Counted from the stretch's first letter, positions 10,234-19,876 are shown. The stretch: 64,000 bases of DNA from Thalassotalea sp. 1_MG-2023 (GCF_030546745.1 NZ_JAUOPD010000017.1:1-64000); one strand, 5' to 3'. Translations and numbers: made by a program. The notes: generated from the sequence alone by a model not told the origin.

Positions 10234-11007
10234 ATGTCGATAGAAGTATTATTAACGCCGATACAATCATTCCTTAAATGTGAAACTCCACAAGCGTGGG
10301 TTGATGAAGCAAAAAAGAAAGAGAACCTCGACATTGTCCTTATCGATCATTTAATTTGTGAGTTAAAAGCTGCACAATCTGCAATGTTCTTAATTCGTAA
10401 ATATGCTGTAGATAAAGAAAGTGCTAATGCTTTACTAGCCTGGTTAGAGCCTTTTGAAACACTTATTTATAAACGAGAAGGGGATTGGCGTGTATTACCT
10501 GAAAAAAATAAATTATCAAAAGCAGTGATCCCGAAATCTGATTCTGATTACGGTCAAAATTTAATTGATAAAATGGTAGTGTTGATTAAAGAAGAATTAC
10601 ACCATTTTTATCAGGTGCTAGAGATCATGGATGAATACAATGTTGAATATCGCAGTATCACTCCTTGTCGATATGCTAAAGGTATGTTGCGCAACGTGAA
10701 AACATTTGAGCCCGATGCAATGATTGATAAATTAATCGTGGGCGCTTACATTGAAGCGCGTTCTTGTGAACGGTTTGCAAAGTTAGCGCCTCATGTTGAT
10801 AAACGCTTAGGGGATTTTTATATTTCACTTTTGCGTAGTGAAGCTCGCCATTATCAAGATTATTTAACCCTGGCAGAAGAAATAGCCGGCCACGATATTT
10901 CCGAGCGAATTGCCTTTTTCGGTGAGATAGAAGCGGAGCTTATTCTAACACCCGATGAAGATTTTAAGTTTCATTCAGGTGTACCTGCGTGCTCACTTAA
11001 CGACTAA
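10234..11007 (+). CDS. miaE: tRNA-(ms2io6A37) hydroxylase MiaE
   Basis: This non-haem di-iron oxygenase hydroxylates the isopentenyl side chain of 2-methylthio-N6-isopentenyladenosine at position 37 of tRNAs reading UNN codons. The 257-aa protein shows the ferritin-like ligand stretches: ICELKAAQSAM (Glu43), KEELHHFYQ, EARSCERF and SEARHYQDY. The AWVDEA start and PCRYAKGMLR are typical. Its last 11 bases overlap the convergent lpxH end. O2 dependence of the enzyme fits an aerobic or facultative host. Confidence 0.93.
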   Translation: MSIEVLLTPIQSFLKCETPQAWVDEAKKKENLDIVLIDHLICELKAAQSAMFLIRKYAVDKESANALLAWLEPFETLIYKREGDWRVLPEKNKLSKAVIPKSDSDYGQNLIDKMVVLIKEELHHFYQVLEIMDEYNVEYRSITPCRYAKGMLRNVKTFEPDAMIDKLIVGAYIEARSCERFAKLAPHVDKRLGDFYISLLRSEARHYQDYLTLAEEIAGHDISERIAFFGEIEAELILTPDEDFKFHSGVPACSLND

Positions 11008-11731
11008 AAGGCATATTTTCTAGCGTAATACTGTCATTGCTTACATATAATATAGAGCCTTGTTCATACCAATCGCCTAATACTATGCGTTTAGCTGGCT
11101 CACCATTTACCGTTAATTCATGTGTTGCTGGGCGATGGGTGTGGCCATGGATCAGAAGCTTTGATTGATGCTTTTTTAAACATTGAATTACTTCATCTGG
11201 CGTAACATCCATGATGTCTTGGGATTTCATCGCGGTCGATTGAGCGCTTTTCTTGCGATAATTTTGTGCGATTTTTCGTCTGATAAAAAGTGGTAAGCTT
11301 TTTATCATGGCTTGCCACCACCAACTACGTGATTTTTTTCTAAATGCTTGGTAGTCAACATCACGTGTACACAAGGTATCACCATGCATGATTACGGTTT
11401 TTTCACCATATAAGTCAATTGTTGTGACATCTGGTAATAAAGTCATGCCACAGCGCTGTGCATAGCGTTTTCCTAGCAGAAAGTCTCGATTCCCCTGAAT
11501 AAAATATATTGCCGTGCCTGTCTGACTAAGTATTTTAAGGTTTTGTGCAATTTGATTCACCAGTGGAGAATCATCGTCATCGCCGATCCAATACTCAAAT
11601 AGGTCACCTAAAATATAAAGCGCTTGGGCCTTTGGTGCGTCTTTTTTAAGAAATGACAAAAAACAGGCCGTAATATCCGGCCTGTCTTCTGCTAAATGTA
11701 AGTCGGCAATAAAGTAAGTGATATTCGACAT
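10997..11731 (-). CDS. lpxH: UDP-2,3-diacylglucosamine diphosphatase LpxH
   Basis: This peripheral membrane Mn-dependent phosphoesterase makes lipid X in lipid A synthesis. The calcineurin-like motifs are intact: DLHL (Asp10, His12), GDLFEYW, GNRD, HGD and HGHTHRP. The 244-aa length matches the family. It is downstream of ppiB by 13 bp, the conserved ppiB-lpxH pair, and is probably co-transcribed. Confidence 0.96.
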   Translation of the reverse strand: MSNITYFIADLHLAEDRPDITACFLSFLKKDAPKAQALYILGDLFEYWIGDDDDSPLVNQIAQNLKILSQTGTAIYFIQGNRDFLLGKRYAQRCGMTLLPDVTTIDLYGEKTVIMHGDTLCTRDVDYQAFRKKSRSWWWQAMIKSLPLFIRRKIAQNYRKKSAQSTAMKSQDIMDVTPDEVIQCLKKHQSKLLIHGHTHRPATHELTVNGEPAKRIVLGDWYEQGSILYVSNDSITLENMPFSR

Positions 11732-11744
11732 ACGTTAGCTAATT

Positions 11745-12236
11745 TTATTCAACGATTGTATCGTTAATAATGATTTCATCTTTTGGTACATCATCATGAA
11801 AACCAAAGCGACCTGTTTCAACCAGTGTCATTTTGTCAACAATATCCATACCTTCAACTACTTCACCAAATACACAATATCCCCAACCTTGAACGGTTTC
11901 GTTTTTAAAGTCGAGAAAGTCATTATCCGTTAAGTTAATGAAAAATTGTGCTGACGCTGAATGCGGATCTTGCGTACGGGCCATAGCTAAAGTACCACGC
12001 TTGTTCGATAAGCCGTTGTTGGCTTCATTTTCAATACTTTCACCGCTTTCTTTTTCGTCCATTCCTGAAGCAAAACCACCGCCTTGCGCCATAAAACCTT
12101 TGATCACACGATGAAAGATAGTGCCATTATAGAAGCCATCTTTAGCGTATTGTTCGAAATTTTTTGCAGTAACAGGCGCCTTATCGAAGTTCAATTCAAT
12201 TTTGATATCGCCTAACGAAGTTTGAAAAGTGATCAT
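11745..12236 (-). CDS. ppiB: Cytoplasmic cyclophilin-type peptidyl-prolyl isomerase
   Basis: The 163-aa protein is a single cyclophilin domain without a signal peptide, so it acts in the cytoplasm, accelerating proline cis-trans isomerisation. Catalytic-region motifs [13 protein letters not shown] and SAQFFINL are present. It is divergent from cysS across about 140 bp, a common arrangement, and is followed closely by lpxH. Confidence 0.95.
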   Translation of the reverse strand: MITFQTSLGDIKIELNFDKAPVTAKNFEQYAKDGFYNGTIFHRVIKGFMAQGGGFASGMDEKESGESIENEANNGLSNKRGTLAMARTQDPHSASAQFFINLTDNDFLDFKNETVQGWGYCVFGEVVEGMDIVDKMTLVETGRFGFHDDVPKDEIIINDTIVE

Positions 12237-12375
12237 ATTTCTATCTCTAATAAAGTTTGTGGAAGGATTGTAACCTAATGGCTAATTCTGTAAAGGGAAG
12301 TGGTGATTATAATGCAGAGTTCGGTTACAATGCCGAAGCTTAAATAAACCCGTCTTTTAGGAGTCAGAAAACCTC

Positions 12376-13761
12376 ATGTTACAGATGTACAATACACTTA
12401 CCCGTGAAAAGGAAACATTTACACCGATTAATCAAGGTAAAGTAGGGTTGTATGTTTGTGGTTGTACCGTTTATGACTTATGCCACATTGGCCACGCTCG
12501 CACATACATCAGTTTTGACAATATAGTGCGTTATCTGCGTTTTTCCGGTTTCGATGTAAATTACGTGCGTAACATTACTGATGTTGAAGATAAAATCATT
12601 AAGCGTGCGATTGAAAATAATGAAACGCCAGAAGAGCTTACTGAGCGTACCATTGGTTATATGCATGAAGATTTCGATGCATTAAACATATTACGCCCTG
12701 ATTTAGAGCCTCGTGTAACAACGCACATGGCTGAAATCATTGACATGATTGATTCATTGGTCGCCAAGAAACATGCATATGTTGCCGAAAGCGGCGATGT
12801 ATTGTTTGATGTGTCAAGCTTTGCTGAATATGGACAACTTAGTGGCCAAAATTTAGAACAGTTACAAGCGGGCTCACGTGTTGATGTAGATACTACAAAG
12901 CGTAACCCTTTGGATTTTGTCTTATGGAAAACAGCGAAACCTGAAGAACCTAGTTGGGATTCGCCTTGGGGCGCAGGTCGCCCAGGTTGGCATATAGAAT
13001 GTTCTGCAATGAATGCGAAAGAATTAGGTAAGCATTTTGATATTCATGGTGGTGGCTCTGATTTGCAATTCCCACATCATGAAAATGAAATTGCTCAAAG
13101 CTGCTGCGCATTAGATACACCGTATGTGAACTACTGGATGCATACCGGCATGGTACAGGTCGATCAAGAGAAAATGTCAAAATCTCTTGGTAACTTTTTT
13201 ACTATTCGTGATGTATTAAAACAGTACGATGCAGAAACCACACGTTTCTTTTTAACCACAGGGCATTATCGTAGCCAATTAAATTACTCTACAGAGAATT
13301 TAGAGCAAGCGCGTGCCTCAGTTGAGCGTATATATACGGCATTACGTGATACTGATGTGCCAGCTGATTTTCAACTTGATAAATCATCAGTGCATGTATT
13401 GGCGTTTATCAAAGCAATGGATGATGATTTTAATACTCCGCAAGCGTTGTCAGTGTTATTTGATTTAGCAAAAGCAATAAATGTAGCTAAACAAAAGAAT
13501 GCAAGTGAAGAACTTGTGCAGCTTGCAGGTACCTTGAAGCAACTTGGTAATGTGCTTGGCTTATTTCAATTAGAACCTGCTACCTTTTTACAAGGTGGAA
13601 ATGATGATGAAGCTGCTGAAGTTGAAGCGTTAATCGTTCAGCGTAATCAAGCGCGCGTTGACAAAAATTGGGCGCTTGCAGACGAAGCACGTGATAAATT
13701 AAAAGCGATGAATATTATATTAGAAGATAGTGCAGGTAAAACAACCTGGCGTAAAGGCTAG
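12376..13761 (+). CDS. cysS: Cysteine--tRNA ligase
   Basis: This class I aminoacyl-tRNA synthetase charges tRNA-Cys. HIGH is at residues 37-40, KMSKS at 266-270, and the zinc-site residue Cys28 is present; the 461-aa length is normal. The start ATG is preceded by AGGAG at a rather long 12-base spacing; a second in-frame ATG three codons on is a possible alternative. It is transcribed away from ppiB and ends at a terminator shared with folD. Confidence 0.97.
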   Translation: MLQMYNTLTREKETFTPINQGKVGLYVCGCTVYDLCHIGHARTYISFDNIVRYLRFSGFDVNYVRNITDVEDKIIKRAIENNETPEELTERTIGYMHEDFDALNILRPDLEPRVTTHMAEIIDMIDSLVAKKHAYVAESGDVLFDVSSFAEYGQLSGQNLEQLQAGSRVDVDTTKRNPLDFVLWKTAKPEEPSWDSPWGAGRPGWHIECSAMNAKELGKHFDIHGGGSDLQFPHHENEIAQSCCALDTPYVNYWMHTGMVQVDQEKMSKSLGNFFTIRDVLKQYDAETTRFFLTTGHYRSQLNYSTENLEQARASVERIYTALRDTDVPADFQLDKSSVHVLAFIKAMDDDFNTPQALSVLFDLAKAINVAKQKNASEELVQLAGTLKQLGNVLGLFQLEPATFLQGGNDDEAAEVEALIVQRNQARVDKNWALADEARDKLKAMNIILEDSAGKTTWRKG

Positions 13762-13784
13762 TACGTACCTTTTTATTTGATAGT

Positions 13785-13822
13785 AAAAAGCCCGGATAAC
13801 TTATGGTTAACCGGGCTTTTTT
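13785..13822 (+). terminator. Bidirectional terminator between cysS and folD
   Basis: AAAAAGCCCGG pairs with CCGGGCTTTTT around an inner TAAC/GTTA stem. A run of A on the left and six T on the right allow termination of both convergent genes. Confidence 0.85.
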
Positions 13823-13835
13823 AATAGGCTAATTT

Positions 13836-14693
13836 TTATGATTGGCTAAATTCTTCACAGGCGATAAGCGTGTTTTCAATTAAACTTGCTACCGTCATCG
13901 GGCCAACACCGCCAGGCACTGGAGTGATGAAGGCCGCTTTATTTTTTGCTACGTCAAACTCAACATCACCGACTAATGTACCGTTATCTAAACGGTTAAT
14001 ACCCACATCAATGACAATGGCGCCGTCTTTTATCCAGTCGCCAGGTATAAAAGCAGGTTTGCCAACAGCGACTACTAGTAAATCTGCGTTACGCACTTTT
14101 GTTTCTAAATTTTTTGTAAAGCGATGGGTTGTGGTCACCGTACAGCCAGCAAGTAATAACTCTAGAGTCATTGGCCGACCTACAATGTTTGATGCACCCA
14201 CTACCAGAGCGTCTAAACCGTGAGGGTGTACACCCGTAGATTCAAATAAGGTCATGATACCTTTTGGCGTGCAGGGACGAAGGCCAGGTTGTCTTAGCGC
14301 TAATTTACCAACATTTGATGGGTGAAAACCGTCAACATCTTTATGAGGCGCGATTGTTTCTATCACCAAATTAGCATCTAACCCTTCAGGTAGAGGTAAT
14401 TGCACTAAAATACCGTCTATCGCATCATCATTATTTAATTCTCTTACTAGAGATAGTAATTCATCTTCTGAAGTAGTTTCTGGTAAGTCATATGAACGAG
14501 AAACAAAACCAACTTCTTCACAAGCACGACGTTTGCTGCCGACGTATACTTCCGAAGCTGGATCTTTGCCTACTAAAATCACCGCTAAACCAGGCGCACG
14601 CAAGCCTTGTGAAACGCGCTGTTCTACTTTTGTCTTTACAGAAGTTCTGAGTTCTTGCGCAATTTTTTTGCCGTCAATGAGAGATGCAGTCAT
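13836..14693 (-). CDS. folD: Methylenetetrahydrofolate dehydrogenase / cyclohydrolase FolD
   Basis: This bifunctional enzyme interconverts methylene-, methenyl- and formyl-tetrahydrofolate, feeding purine and fMet synthesis. The 285-aa protein has [13 protein letters not shown] with the catalytic lysine, the nucleotide-binding [11 protein letters not shown] and the closing [10 protein letters not shown] block. The GAS variant in place of GRS is also what E. coli FolD has. It is convergent with cysS, and its start is about 200 bp from the tRNA operon promoter on the opposite strand. Confidence 0.96.
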   Translation of the reverse strand: MTASLIDGKKIAQELRTSVKTKVEQRVSQGLRAPGLAVILVGKDPASEVYVGSKRRACEEVGFVSRSYDLPETTSEDELLSLVRELNNDDAIDGILVQLPLPEGLDANLVIETIAPHKDVDGFHPSNVGKLALRQPGLRPCTPKGIMTLFESTGVHPHGLDALVVGASNIVGRPMTLELLLAGCTVTTTHRFTKNLETKVRNADLLVVAVGKPAFIPGDWIKDGAIVIDVGINRLDNGTLVGDVEFDVAKNKAAFITPVPGGVGPMTVASLIENTLIACEEFSQS

Positions 14694-14906
14694 AATTCCT
14701 AGGAAGATTAGATTAAAAACGTCGACATTTTCGCATATTTTACTTAGTAGGTGTAGATGCTATTTGTTGATATATTGTATTCATTTTGACTAAGTTAGTT
14801 TTTATTCATAAAACTTAACTTTTAGCTACTTTTTAAGCAAATAGCCGTGAATTACTCTGGGTTTGCTGTAAAAGTGACCGAACACGTAATTTTTATTAAA
14901 AAACGT

Positions 14907-14935
14907 TTGACGAGTAAACGCCAACTCGGTAATAT
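14907..14935 (+). promoter_or_regulatory. Sigma-70 promoter of tRNA operon
   Basis: TTGACG (14907-14912), a 17-bp spacer and TAATAT (14930-14935), followed by a GC-rich discriminator (CCGCACCCG), the kind of start region that responds to stringent control. The first tRNA begins 39 bp further on. Confidence 0.8.
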
Positions 14936-14974
14936 CCGCACCCGTTGAAAGCAAGCATGTTTTTAACAAAACGT

Positions 14975-15051
14975 CGGTGATTAGCGCAGCTTGGTAGCGC
15001 ACTTGGTTTGGGTCCAAGGGGTCGCAAGTTCGAATCTTGCATCACCGACCA
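14975..15051 (+). tRNA. tRNA-Pro (anticodon UGG), copy 1
   Basis: A 77-nt cloverleaf with CCA encoded. The acceptor CGGTGAT pairs with ATCACCG, the anticodon stem CTTGG/CCAAG holds the loop with TGG, and the T loop is TTCGAAT. It is identical to the copy 300 bp downstream, including 3 bases before and 4 bases after. Confidence 0.97.
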
Positions 15052-15105
15052 CTTTTAAATTTTTCGAAATACTGTTAAATTTAAAAACGCACTTGTAGGT
15101 CATGT

Positions 15106-15182
<77 letters not shown>

Positions 15183-15190
15183 TTCCTGTG

Positions 15191-15266
15191 GTGGCTATAG
15201 CTCAGTTGGTAGAGCCCCGGATTGTGATTCCGGTTGTCGTGGGTTCAAGTCCCATTAGCCACCCCA
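15191..15266 (+). tRNA. tRNA-His (anticodon GUG)
   Basis: A 76-nt cloverleaf with encoded CCA. The acceptor GTGGCTA pairs with TAGCCAC, the discriminator is C (expected for His), and the anticodon loop contains GTG. It lies 8 bp after tRNA-Arg. Confidence 0.96.
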
Positions 15267-15274
15267 TCTTTCGT

Positions 15275-15351
15275 CGGTGATTAGCGCAGCTTGGTAGCGC
15301 ACTTGGTTTGGGTCCAAGGGGTCGCAAGTTCGAATCTTGCATCACCGACCA
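15275..15351 (+). tRNA. tRNA-Pro (anticodon UGG), copy 2
   Basis: Identical in sequence to the copy at 14975 and displaced by exactly 300 bp. It is the last intact tRNA of the operon. Its 3' end plus trailer (to CTTTCTCT) recurs twice downstream without the rest of the tRNA. Confidence 0.97.
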
Positions 15352-15410
15352 CTTTCTCTTTTTGAAAGCATCTTTTCAAACGTAAAAAATATATTGCAAA
15401 ATTACACCTA

Positions 15411-15506
15411 GATGAGAACTTGCGAAGCAAGTCGACAACATTGTCTGGAACAATGTTGAACGCACGTAGTGCGGCCCGTAGGGTGAAGTACAGGATGTAC
15501 GGAATA
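15411..15506 (+). repeat. Hairpin-rich repeat, copy A
   Basis: A 96-bp unit built of consecutive short inverted repeats: ACTTGC/GCAAGT, AACATTGT/ACAATGTT (loop CTGGA), CGCAC/GTGCG and GTAC/GTAC. It ends GGAATA and runs straight into a copy of the tRNA-Pro 3' end. Not coding; reading frames over it are shadows. Confidence 0.85.
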
Positions 15507-15532
15507 ATCTTGCATCACCGACCACTTTCTCT
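15506..15532 (+). pseudogene. Orphan tRNA-Pro 3' fragment 1
   Basis: A 27-bp exact copy of the 3' end of tRNA-Pro (T-arm 3' strand, acceptor 3' strand, CCA) plus the trailer CTTTCTCT found after copy 2. The 5' two-thirds of the tRNA are missing and replaced by the hairpin repeat. Confidence 0.85.
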
Positions 15533-15584
15533 ATGTCAGAAAATATCTCAATAACTTTAGTATAAATTCACGATCTTTGAATAA

Positions 15585-15680
15585 GATGAGAACTTGCGAA
15601 GCAAGTCGACAAAATTGTCTGGAACAATTTTGAACGCACGCAGTGCGGCCCGTAGGGTGGAGTACAGGATGTACGGAATA
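15585..15680 (+). repeat. Hairpin-rich repeat, copy B
   Basis: A 96-bp near-identical copy of the unit at 15411. The second hairpin reads AAAATTGT/ACAATTTT, a paired C-G to A-T change relative to copy A. The third hairpin loop changes GTA to GCA. It is followed without a gap by partial copy C. Confidence 0.85.
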
Positions 15681-15748
15681 CAAAGTCTGGAACAATGTTG
15701 AACGCACGTAGTGCGGCCCGAAGGGTGGAGTACAGGAAGTACGGAATA
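15681..15748 (+). repeat. Hairpin-rich repeat, partial copy C
   Basis: A 68-bp truncated unit lacking the first hairpin and the left arm of the second. It keeps CTGGAACAATGTTG, the CGCAC/GTGCG hairpin and a GTAC hairpin with loop AGGAA, and again ends GGAATA. Confidence 0.8.
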
Positions 15749-15769
15749 ATCTTGCATCACCGAGCACTT
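15748..15769 (+). pseudogene. Orphan tRNA-Pro 3' fragment 2
   Basis: A second copy of the tRNA-Pro 3' end (AATCTTGCATCACCGAGCACT), with C to G in what was the CCA end (GAGCA instead of GACCA). It is directly fused to hairpin copy C. Confidence 0.8.
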
Positions 15770-16163
15770 GTCCTCTTTGAGCTTGAACTTCTGAGAAGCA
15801 TTTCTTTTTTAGCAGTTAAAGATTCTATCAATTAAATTATTTATTAATATTATTTTGTATTAACTGATTTAAAAAAAAACAGCGTTGCTGATTAAAATTT
15901 CCTCGCTGAGTTATATGCTCTATTTGCCCTTACTTTGTATTCAAATATCCAGTAAAGCTATTCATTTTTATCACCACTGATTTCAATGAAGCTTGTTTTT
16001 TGTTGTGCCCCATCGATTGAATACGCAACAATGCCGCTAGAAGCGGTATAAAAATGTTTTTTTCTAAATTGAACTAATGTTAATAAAACCCTTATATTCT
16101 CTAGGCTTGGGAATGATTAGCTGTAATTTAATCAATCGTTCAAAAATTAATTGCTTAGAGCTC
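15770..16163. other. Non-coding AT-rich region upstream of tig
   Basis: About 390 bp with no supportable gene. The only structure I see is a weak hairpin at 16031-16049 (ATGCCGCT/AGCGGTAT, loop AGA) followed by A- and T-rich sequence, a possible terminator of the tRNA operon. Confidence 0.4.
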
Positions 16164-16192
16164 TCGACTCTGGCTGAAAGCGCCGCTATAAT
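16164..16192 (+). promoter_or_regulatory. Probable sigma-70 promoter of tig
   Basis: TCGACT (16164-16169), a 17-bp spacer and a perfect TATAAT (16187-16192), giving a leader of about 150 nt before the trigger factor start codon. Confidence 0.55.
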
Positions 16193-16348
16193 TTCGCGTC
16201 ATTATTTTTAATCTATTCATCTTTGATTCGGATTTATTTCGAGCCTAGCTAGTCATCAGATAGGTTTCGAACAACAAGAAAGCTTGTTGCTCAGAATATA
16301 GATGCATTTTTGAAAGTGCTAAAAAGTACTAAATATTGAGGTATGTAA

Positions 16349-17656
16349 ATGCAAGTTTCAGTTGAGACTACAAAAGGTTTGGAACGTAAATTAACGATTT
16401 CAGTTCCTGCAGAGAAAGTAGACGTTGAAGTAAAAAACCGTCTTCGTCATATTGCGAAGACACAAAAGATCAATGGTTTCCGTCCTGGTAAGGTTCCACC
16501 TTCTGTTATTCAAAAGCGTTACGGAAAAGCTGTACGCCAAGAAATCGCTGGTGAAGTCATGCAACGTAATTTCGTAGAAGCGATTGTTGCTGAAAAAATT
16601 AATCCAGCAGGTCGTCCTCAATTCGTTGCTAAAAGTAATGAAGATGGTCAAGATCTAGAATTTGAAGCAACGTTCGAAGTTTATCCAGAAGTTGAATTAA
16701 AAGATTTAGATAAAATTACCGTTGAGCGCCCAGATGTTGACGTAACAGACAAAGACATTGATGAAATGTTTATCACGTTACAGAAACAACACCAAACGTG
16801 GAAAGAAAATAAGCGTAAAACTAAGAAAGGCGATAAGCTAACGATTGATTTCTTAGGCCGCGTTGATGGTGAAGAATTTGAAGGTGGTAAAGCTGAAGGT
16901 TTTGAATTAGAACTTGGTGCTGGCCGTATGATCCCTGGTTTCGAGAAAGAAATCACCGGTATGAAAGTTGATGAAGAAAAAACAATTTCTGTGACTTTCC
17001 CTGATGATTATCATGCTGAGAACTTAAAGGGTAAAGAAGCTGAATTTGATATCAAAGTGCACAAAACTGAAGGCCCAGTATTACCAAAAATCGATGACGA
17101 ATTTGCTAAACTATTCGGTGTTGAAGACGGTGGTGTAGATGCACTTCGTGATGAAGTAAGCAAAAACATGGCTCGTGAACTTTCACAAGCGGTTAAAACT
17201 AAAGTGAAAGAGCAAGTGATCAATGGTTTACTTGAAACCAACAGTGTTGACTTACCACAGTCATTAGTTGCTCAAGAAATTGATGTACTTCGTCAACAAG
17301 CTTTACAACGTTTTGGTGGTCAAATGGACCCTAAAAACTTACCTGAGCTACCAGCTGAAATGTTCCAAGAACAAGCAGAGCGTCGTGTTAAAGTAGGTTT
17401 ATTACTTGGTGAAGTTATCAAGCAAAATGAATTAAAAGTTGACGAAGCTAAAGTCACTGAGTTGATTGAATCTGCAGCTTCTGCTTATGAAGATCCACAA
17501 GAAGTGATTGAATACTACAAGTCTAACCAAGAAATGAATCAGCAAATGCAAAACGTAGCGCTTGAAGAACAAGCCGTTGAAGTTTTACTTGCTGGCGCAA
17601 AGGTAAAAGACAAGAAGTCTAACTTCAAAGATATTATGAATCCGGAAGCTAAATAA
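16349..17656 (+). CDS. tig: Trigger factor
   Basis: This ribosome-bound chaperone and prolyl isomerase meets nascent chains at the tunnel exit. The 435-aa protein has the N-terminal ribosome-binding domain (GFRPGKVP near residues 44-51), an FKBP-type isomerase domain (about 150-245, [14 protein letters not shown]) and a C-terminal arm domain. It starts at an ATG with a GAGG RBS. It heads the conserved tig-clpP-clpX-lon-hupB-ppiD neighbourhood, but a strong hairpin separates it from clpP. Confidence 0.97.
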   Translation: MQVSVETTKGLERKLTISVPAEKVDVEVKNRLRHIAKTQKINGFRPGKVPPSVIQKRYGKAVRQEIAGEVMQRNFVEAIVAEKINPAGRPQFVAKSNEDGQDLEFEATFEVYPEVELKDLDKITVERPDVDVTDKDIDEMFITLQKQHQTWKENKRKTKKGDKLTIDFLGRVDGEEFEGGKAEGFELELGAGRMIPGFEKEITGMKVDEEKTISVTFPDDYHAENLKGKEAEFDIKVHKTEGPVLPKIDDEFAKLFGVEDGGVDALRDEVSKNMARELSQAVKTKVKEQVINGLLETNSVDLPQSLVAQEIDVLRQQALQRFGGQMDPKNLPELPAEMFQEQAERRVKVGLLLGEVIKQNELKVDEAKVTELIESAASAYEDPQEVIEYYKSNQEMNQQMQNVALEEQAVEVLLAGAKVKDKKSNFKDIMNPEAK

Positions 17657-17665
17657 GCTTTTTGA

Positions 17666-17694
17666 TTGACAATAGTTCACGCAATAGCTTAAAT
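17666..17694 (+). promoter_or_regulatory. Candidate clpP promoter overlapping the tig terminator
   Basis: A perfect TTGACA (17666-17671), a 17-bp spacer and TTAAAT (17689-17694). The predicted transcription start near 17701 falls inside the left arm of the hairpin at 17691-17722, so the clpP transcript would lack most of that arm. Confidence 0.5.
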
Positions 17695-17728
17695 GGCTTG
17701 TATGGAAACATATGAGCCATTTTTTTTT
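17691..17728 (+). terminator. Strong hairpin terminator between tig and clpP
   Basis: A 14-bp stem (AAATGGCTTGTATG / CATATGAGCCATTT, two G-U pairs) capped by a GAAA loop and followed by a T run up to about 17728. The clpP ribosome-binding site AAGGA begins right after it. Confidence 0.8.
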
Positions 17729-17739
17729 AAAAGGAAACC

Positions 17740-18381
17740 GTGTTGATCACTTCTCTTACTAAATCTCAAAGTACGAATAGCCAAATTGAAAGCGCCTTAG
17801 TCCCTATGGTTGTTGAACAAACAGCAAAGGGTGAGCGTTCTTATGATATTTATTCTCGTTTGCTCAAAGAGCGCGTTATCTTTTTATGCGGCCAGGTTGA
17901 AGACCACATGGCTAACCTGATTGTCGCACAAATGCTTTTTTTAGAATCGGAAAGCGCAGAAAAAGACATTTTTTTATACATTAATTCGCCAGGCGGGTCA
18001 GTCACTGCGGGTATGGCTATTTACGACACCATGAAGTTTATTCGCCCTGATGTTAGCACTGTGTGTGTTGGTCAAGCAGCAAGCATGGGAGCGTTCTTAT
18101 TATCAGGTGGTGCAAAGGGGAAACGTTATTGTTTGCCTAACTCTCGTGTTATGATCCATCAGCCTTTAGGAGGCTTTCAAGGTCAAGCATCTGATTTTGA
18201 AATTCATGCGAAAGAAATTTTGACCATCAAAGAGAAAATGAATCGTTTGATGGCAGAACATACAGGGCAGCCACTTGAAAAAGTATCTGTTGATACTGAT
18301 CGTGATAACTTCTTAAGTGCGCAAGCAGCAGTTGATTATGGATTAGTTGACTCCATATTTGAACGTAGAGCCGAAAAGTAA
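17740..18381 (+). CDS. clpP: ATP-dependent Clp protease proteolytic subunit
   Basis: This serine protease forms a double heptameric chamber fed by ClpX or ClpA. In the 213-aa product the catalytic triad is Ser115 (GQAASMGA), His140 (MIHQPLGG) and Asp189. The frame opens with GTG at 17740 immediately followed by TTG at 17743. The RBS AAGGA is 4 bases from the GTG but 7 from the TTG, so TTG may be the used start (one residue shorter). About 14-18 N-terminal residues resemble the processed propeptide of E. coli ClpP. Confidence 0.97.
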   Translation: MLITSLTKSQSTNSQIESALVPMVVEQTAKGERSYDIYSRLLKERVIFLCGQVEDHMANLIVAQMLFLESESAEKDIFLYINSPGGSVTAGMAIYDTMKFIRPDVSTVCVGQAASMGAFLLSGGAKGKRYCLPNSRVMIHQPLGGFQGQASDFEIHAKEILTIKEKMNRLMAEHTGQPLEKVSVDTDRDNFLSAQAAVDYGLVDSIFERRAEK

Positions 18382-18464
18382 CACTAAAGTAAGTATAGAC
18401 ATTGAGATCTGCTTATTTTGTGAAATACTTATCATATAGATATTGAATAATTTAGAGGTACCGT

Positions 18465-19745
18465 ATGACCGATATTAAAAAAGGTGACGGTGATAACGGC
18501 AAGTTATTATATTGTTCGTTTTGTGGTAAAAGCCAACATGAAGTGCGTAAGTTAATTGCTGGCCCTTCGGTATTTATTTGCGACGAATGTGTTGAGCTAT
18601 GTAACGACATCATTCGAGAAGAAATCAAAGAAATTTCTCCTAAGCAAGAAAAGGAAAGTTTACCTTCACCAGTAGAAATTAGAGAAAGCCTTGATGATTA
18701 TGTTATCGGACAGGAGCATGCTAAAAAGGTGCTGTCGGTAGCCGTTTATAATCATTATAAGCGTTTACGTAATGGTGATTCTCACAATGGCGTTGAATTA
18801 GGCAAAAGTAATATTTTGCTTATTGGGCCTACAGGCAGTGGTAAAACGTTACTCGCTGAAACGTTAGCTCGCTTACTTGATGTACCTTTCACCATGGCAG
18901 ATGCAACCACGTTAACCGAAGCTGGTTACGTAGGTGAAGATGTTGAAAACATCATTCAGAAGTTACTTCAGAAATGTGATTATGATGTTGAAAAGGCACA
19001 ACGTGGTATCGTTTATATCGATGAAATCGATAAAATATCTCGTAAGTCTGATAATCCGTCTATTACACGCGATGTGTCAGGTGAAGGTGTACAACAAGCA
19101 TTATTAAAACTAATAGAAGGTACTGTTGCTTCTGTGCCTCCACAAGGTGGTCGTAAACACCCTCAGCAAGAGTTTTTGCAGGTTGATACTTCTAAGATTC
19201 TATTTATTTGTGGTGGTGCATTTGCCGGCCTAGATAAAGTGATTGAACAGCGTTGTGATACAGGTGCTGGCATTGGTTTTGGTGTTGAAGTTAAAGCAAC
19301 TGATAGTAAGAAGTCATTGACTGAACGCTTTCAAGAAGTTGAACCAGAAGATTTAGTTAAATATGGTTTAATTCCTGAGTTCATCGGTCGGTTACCGGTA
19401 GTAGCTACCTTAAGTGAGCTTGATGAAAGTGCATTGATCCAAATACTTCAAGAGCCAAAAAATGCGTTAACCAAGCAATATTCCGCATTGTTCGATATGG
19501 AAGGTGTTGAACTAGAGTTTAGAAAAGATGCCCTGCAAGCTATTGCAAATAAAGCAATGGTACGCAAAACAGGTGCTCGTGGGCTACGTTCTATCGTTGA
19601 AGGTGTTTTACTTGATACGATGTATGAACTACCAACGATGGAAAACGCTACAAAAGTTGTATTAGATGAAACTGTCATCAAAGGTGAGTCTAAGCCTATT
19701 GTGATATACGAGTCTGCACAAGATAAAGCTGCATCTGATAGTTAA
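18465..19745 (+). CDS. clpX: ATP-dependent Clp protease ATPase subunit ClpX
   Basis: This AAA+ unfoldase delivers tagged substrates to ClpP. The 426-aa protein has the N-terminal C4 zinc finger (CSFC ... CDEC, about residues 19-45), Walker A GPTGSGKT, Walker B IDEIDK, the pore loop GYVGEDV, the IGF loop ([10 protein letters not shown]) for docking ClpP, and sensor motifs near the C-terminus. It lies 83 bp after clpP with a good RBS (GAGGTA) and is followed by a terminator. Confidence 0.97.
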   Translation: MTDIKKGDGDNGKLLYCSFCGKSQHEVRKLIAGPSVFICDECVELCNDIIREEIKEISPKQEKESLPSPVEIRESLDDYVIGQEHAKKVLSVAVYNHYKRLRNGDSHNGVELGKSNILLIGPTGSGKTLLAETLARLLDVPFTMADATTLTEAGYVGEDVENIIQKLLQKCDYDVEKAQRGIVYIDEIDKISRKSDNPSITRDVSGEGVQQALLKLIEGTVASVPPQGGRKHPQQEFLQVDTSKILFICGGAFAGLDKVIEQRCDTGAGIGFGVEVKATDSKKSLTERFQEVEPEDLVKYGLIPEFIGRLPVVATLSELDESALIQILQEPKNALTKQYSALFDMEGVELEFRKDALQAIANKAMVRKTGARGLRSIVEGVLLDTMYELPTMENATKVVLDETVIKGESKPIVIYESAQDKAASDS

Positions 19746-19758
19746 TTAGTGATTGATT

Positions 19759-19787
19759 AAAAAGAGTACTTCGGTACTCTTTTTTTT
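19759..19787 (+). terminator. Intrinsic terminator after clpX
   Basis: An 11-bp stem AAAAAGAGTAC/GTACTCTTTTT with a stable TTCG tetraloop and a run of T. Confidence 0.9.
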
Positions 19788-19876
19788 ATCTTTTAAAAAT
19801 TATCCGTGAAAAAACTGCATTATAGAACTATGTTGTGTGTTTATTGTACGAACATATGCTTTTTTTAAACTAATTG

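Noticed and set aside
13836-14693. FolD GAS instead of GRS as a broken active site
   Set aside because: E. coli FolD has the same GASNIVGRP sequence, so it is normal.
14826-15017. Minus-strand 63-codon frame over tRNA leader
   Set aside because: It runs through the tRNA promoter and into tRNA-Pro on the opposite strand; not a gene.
15531-15767. Minus-strand reading frames of 67 and 78 codons
   Set aside because: They lie entirely over the hairpin repeats and orphan tRNA ends; the repeated motifs in the translations only mirror the DNA repeats, and no RBS is visible.
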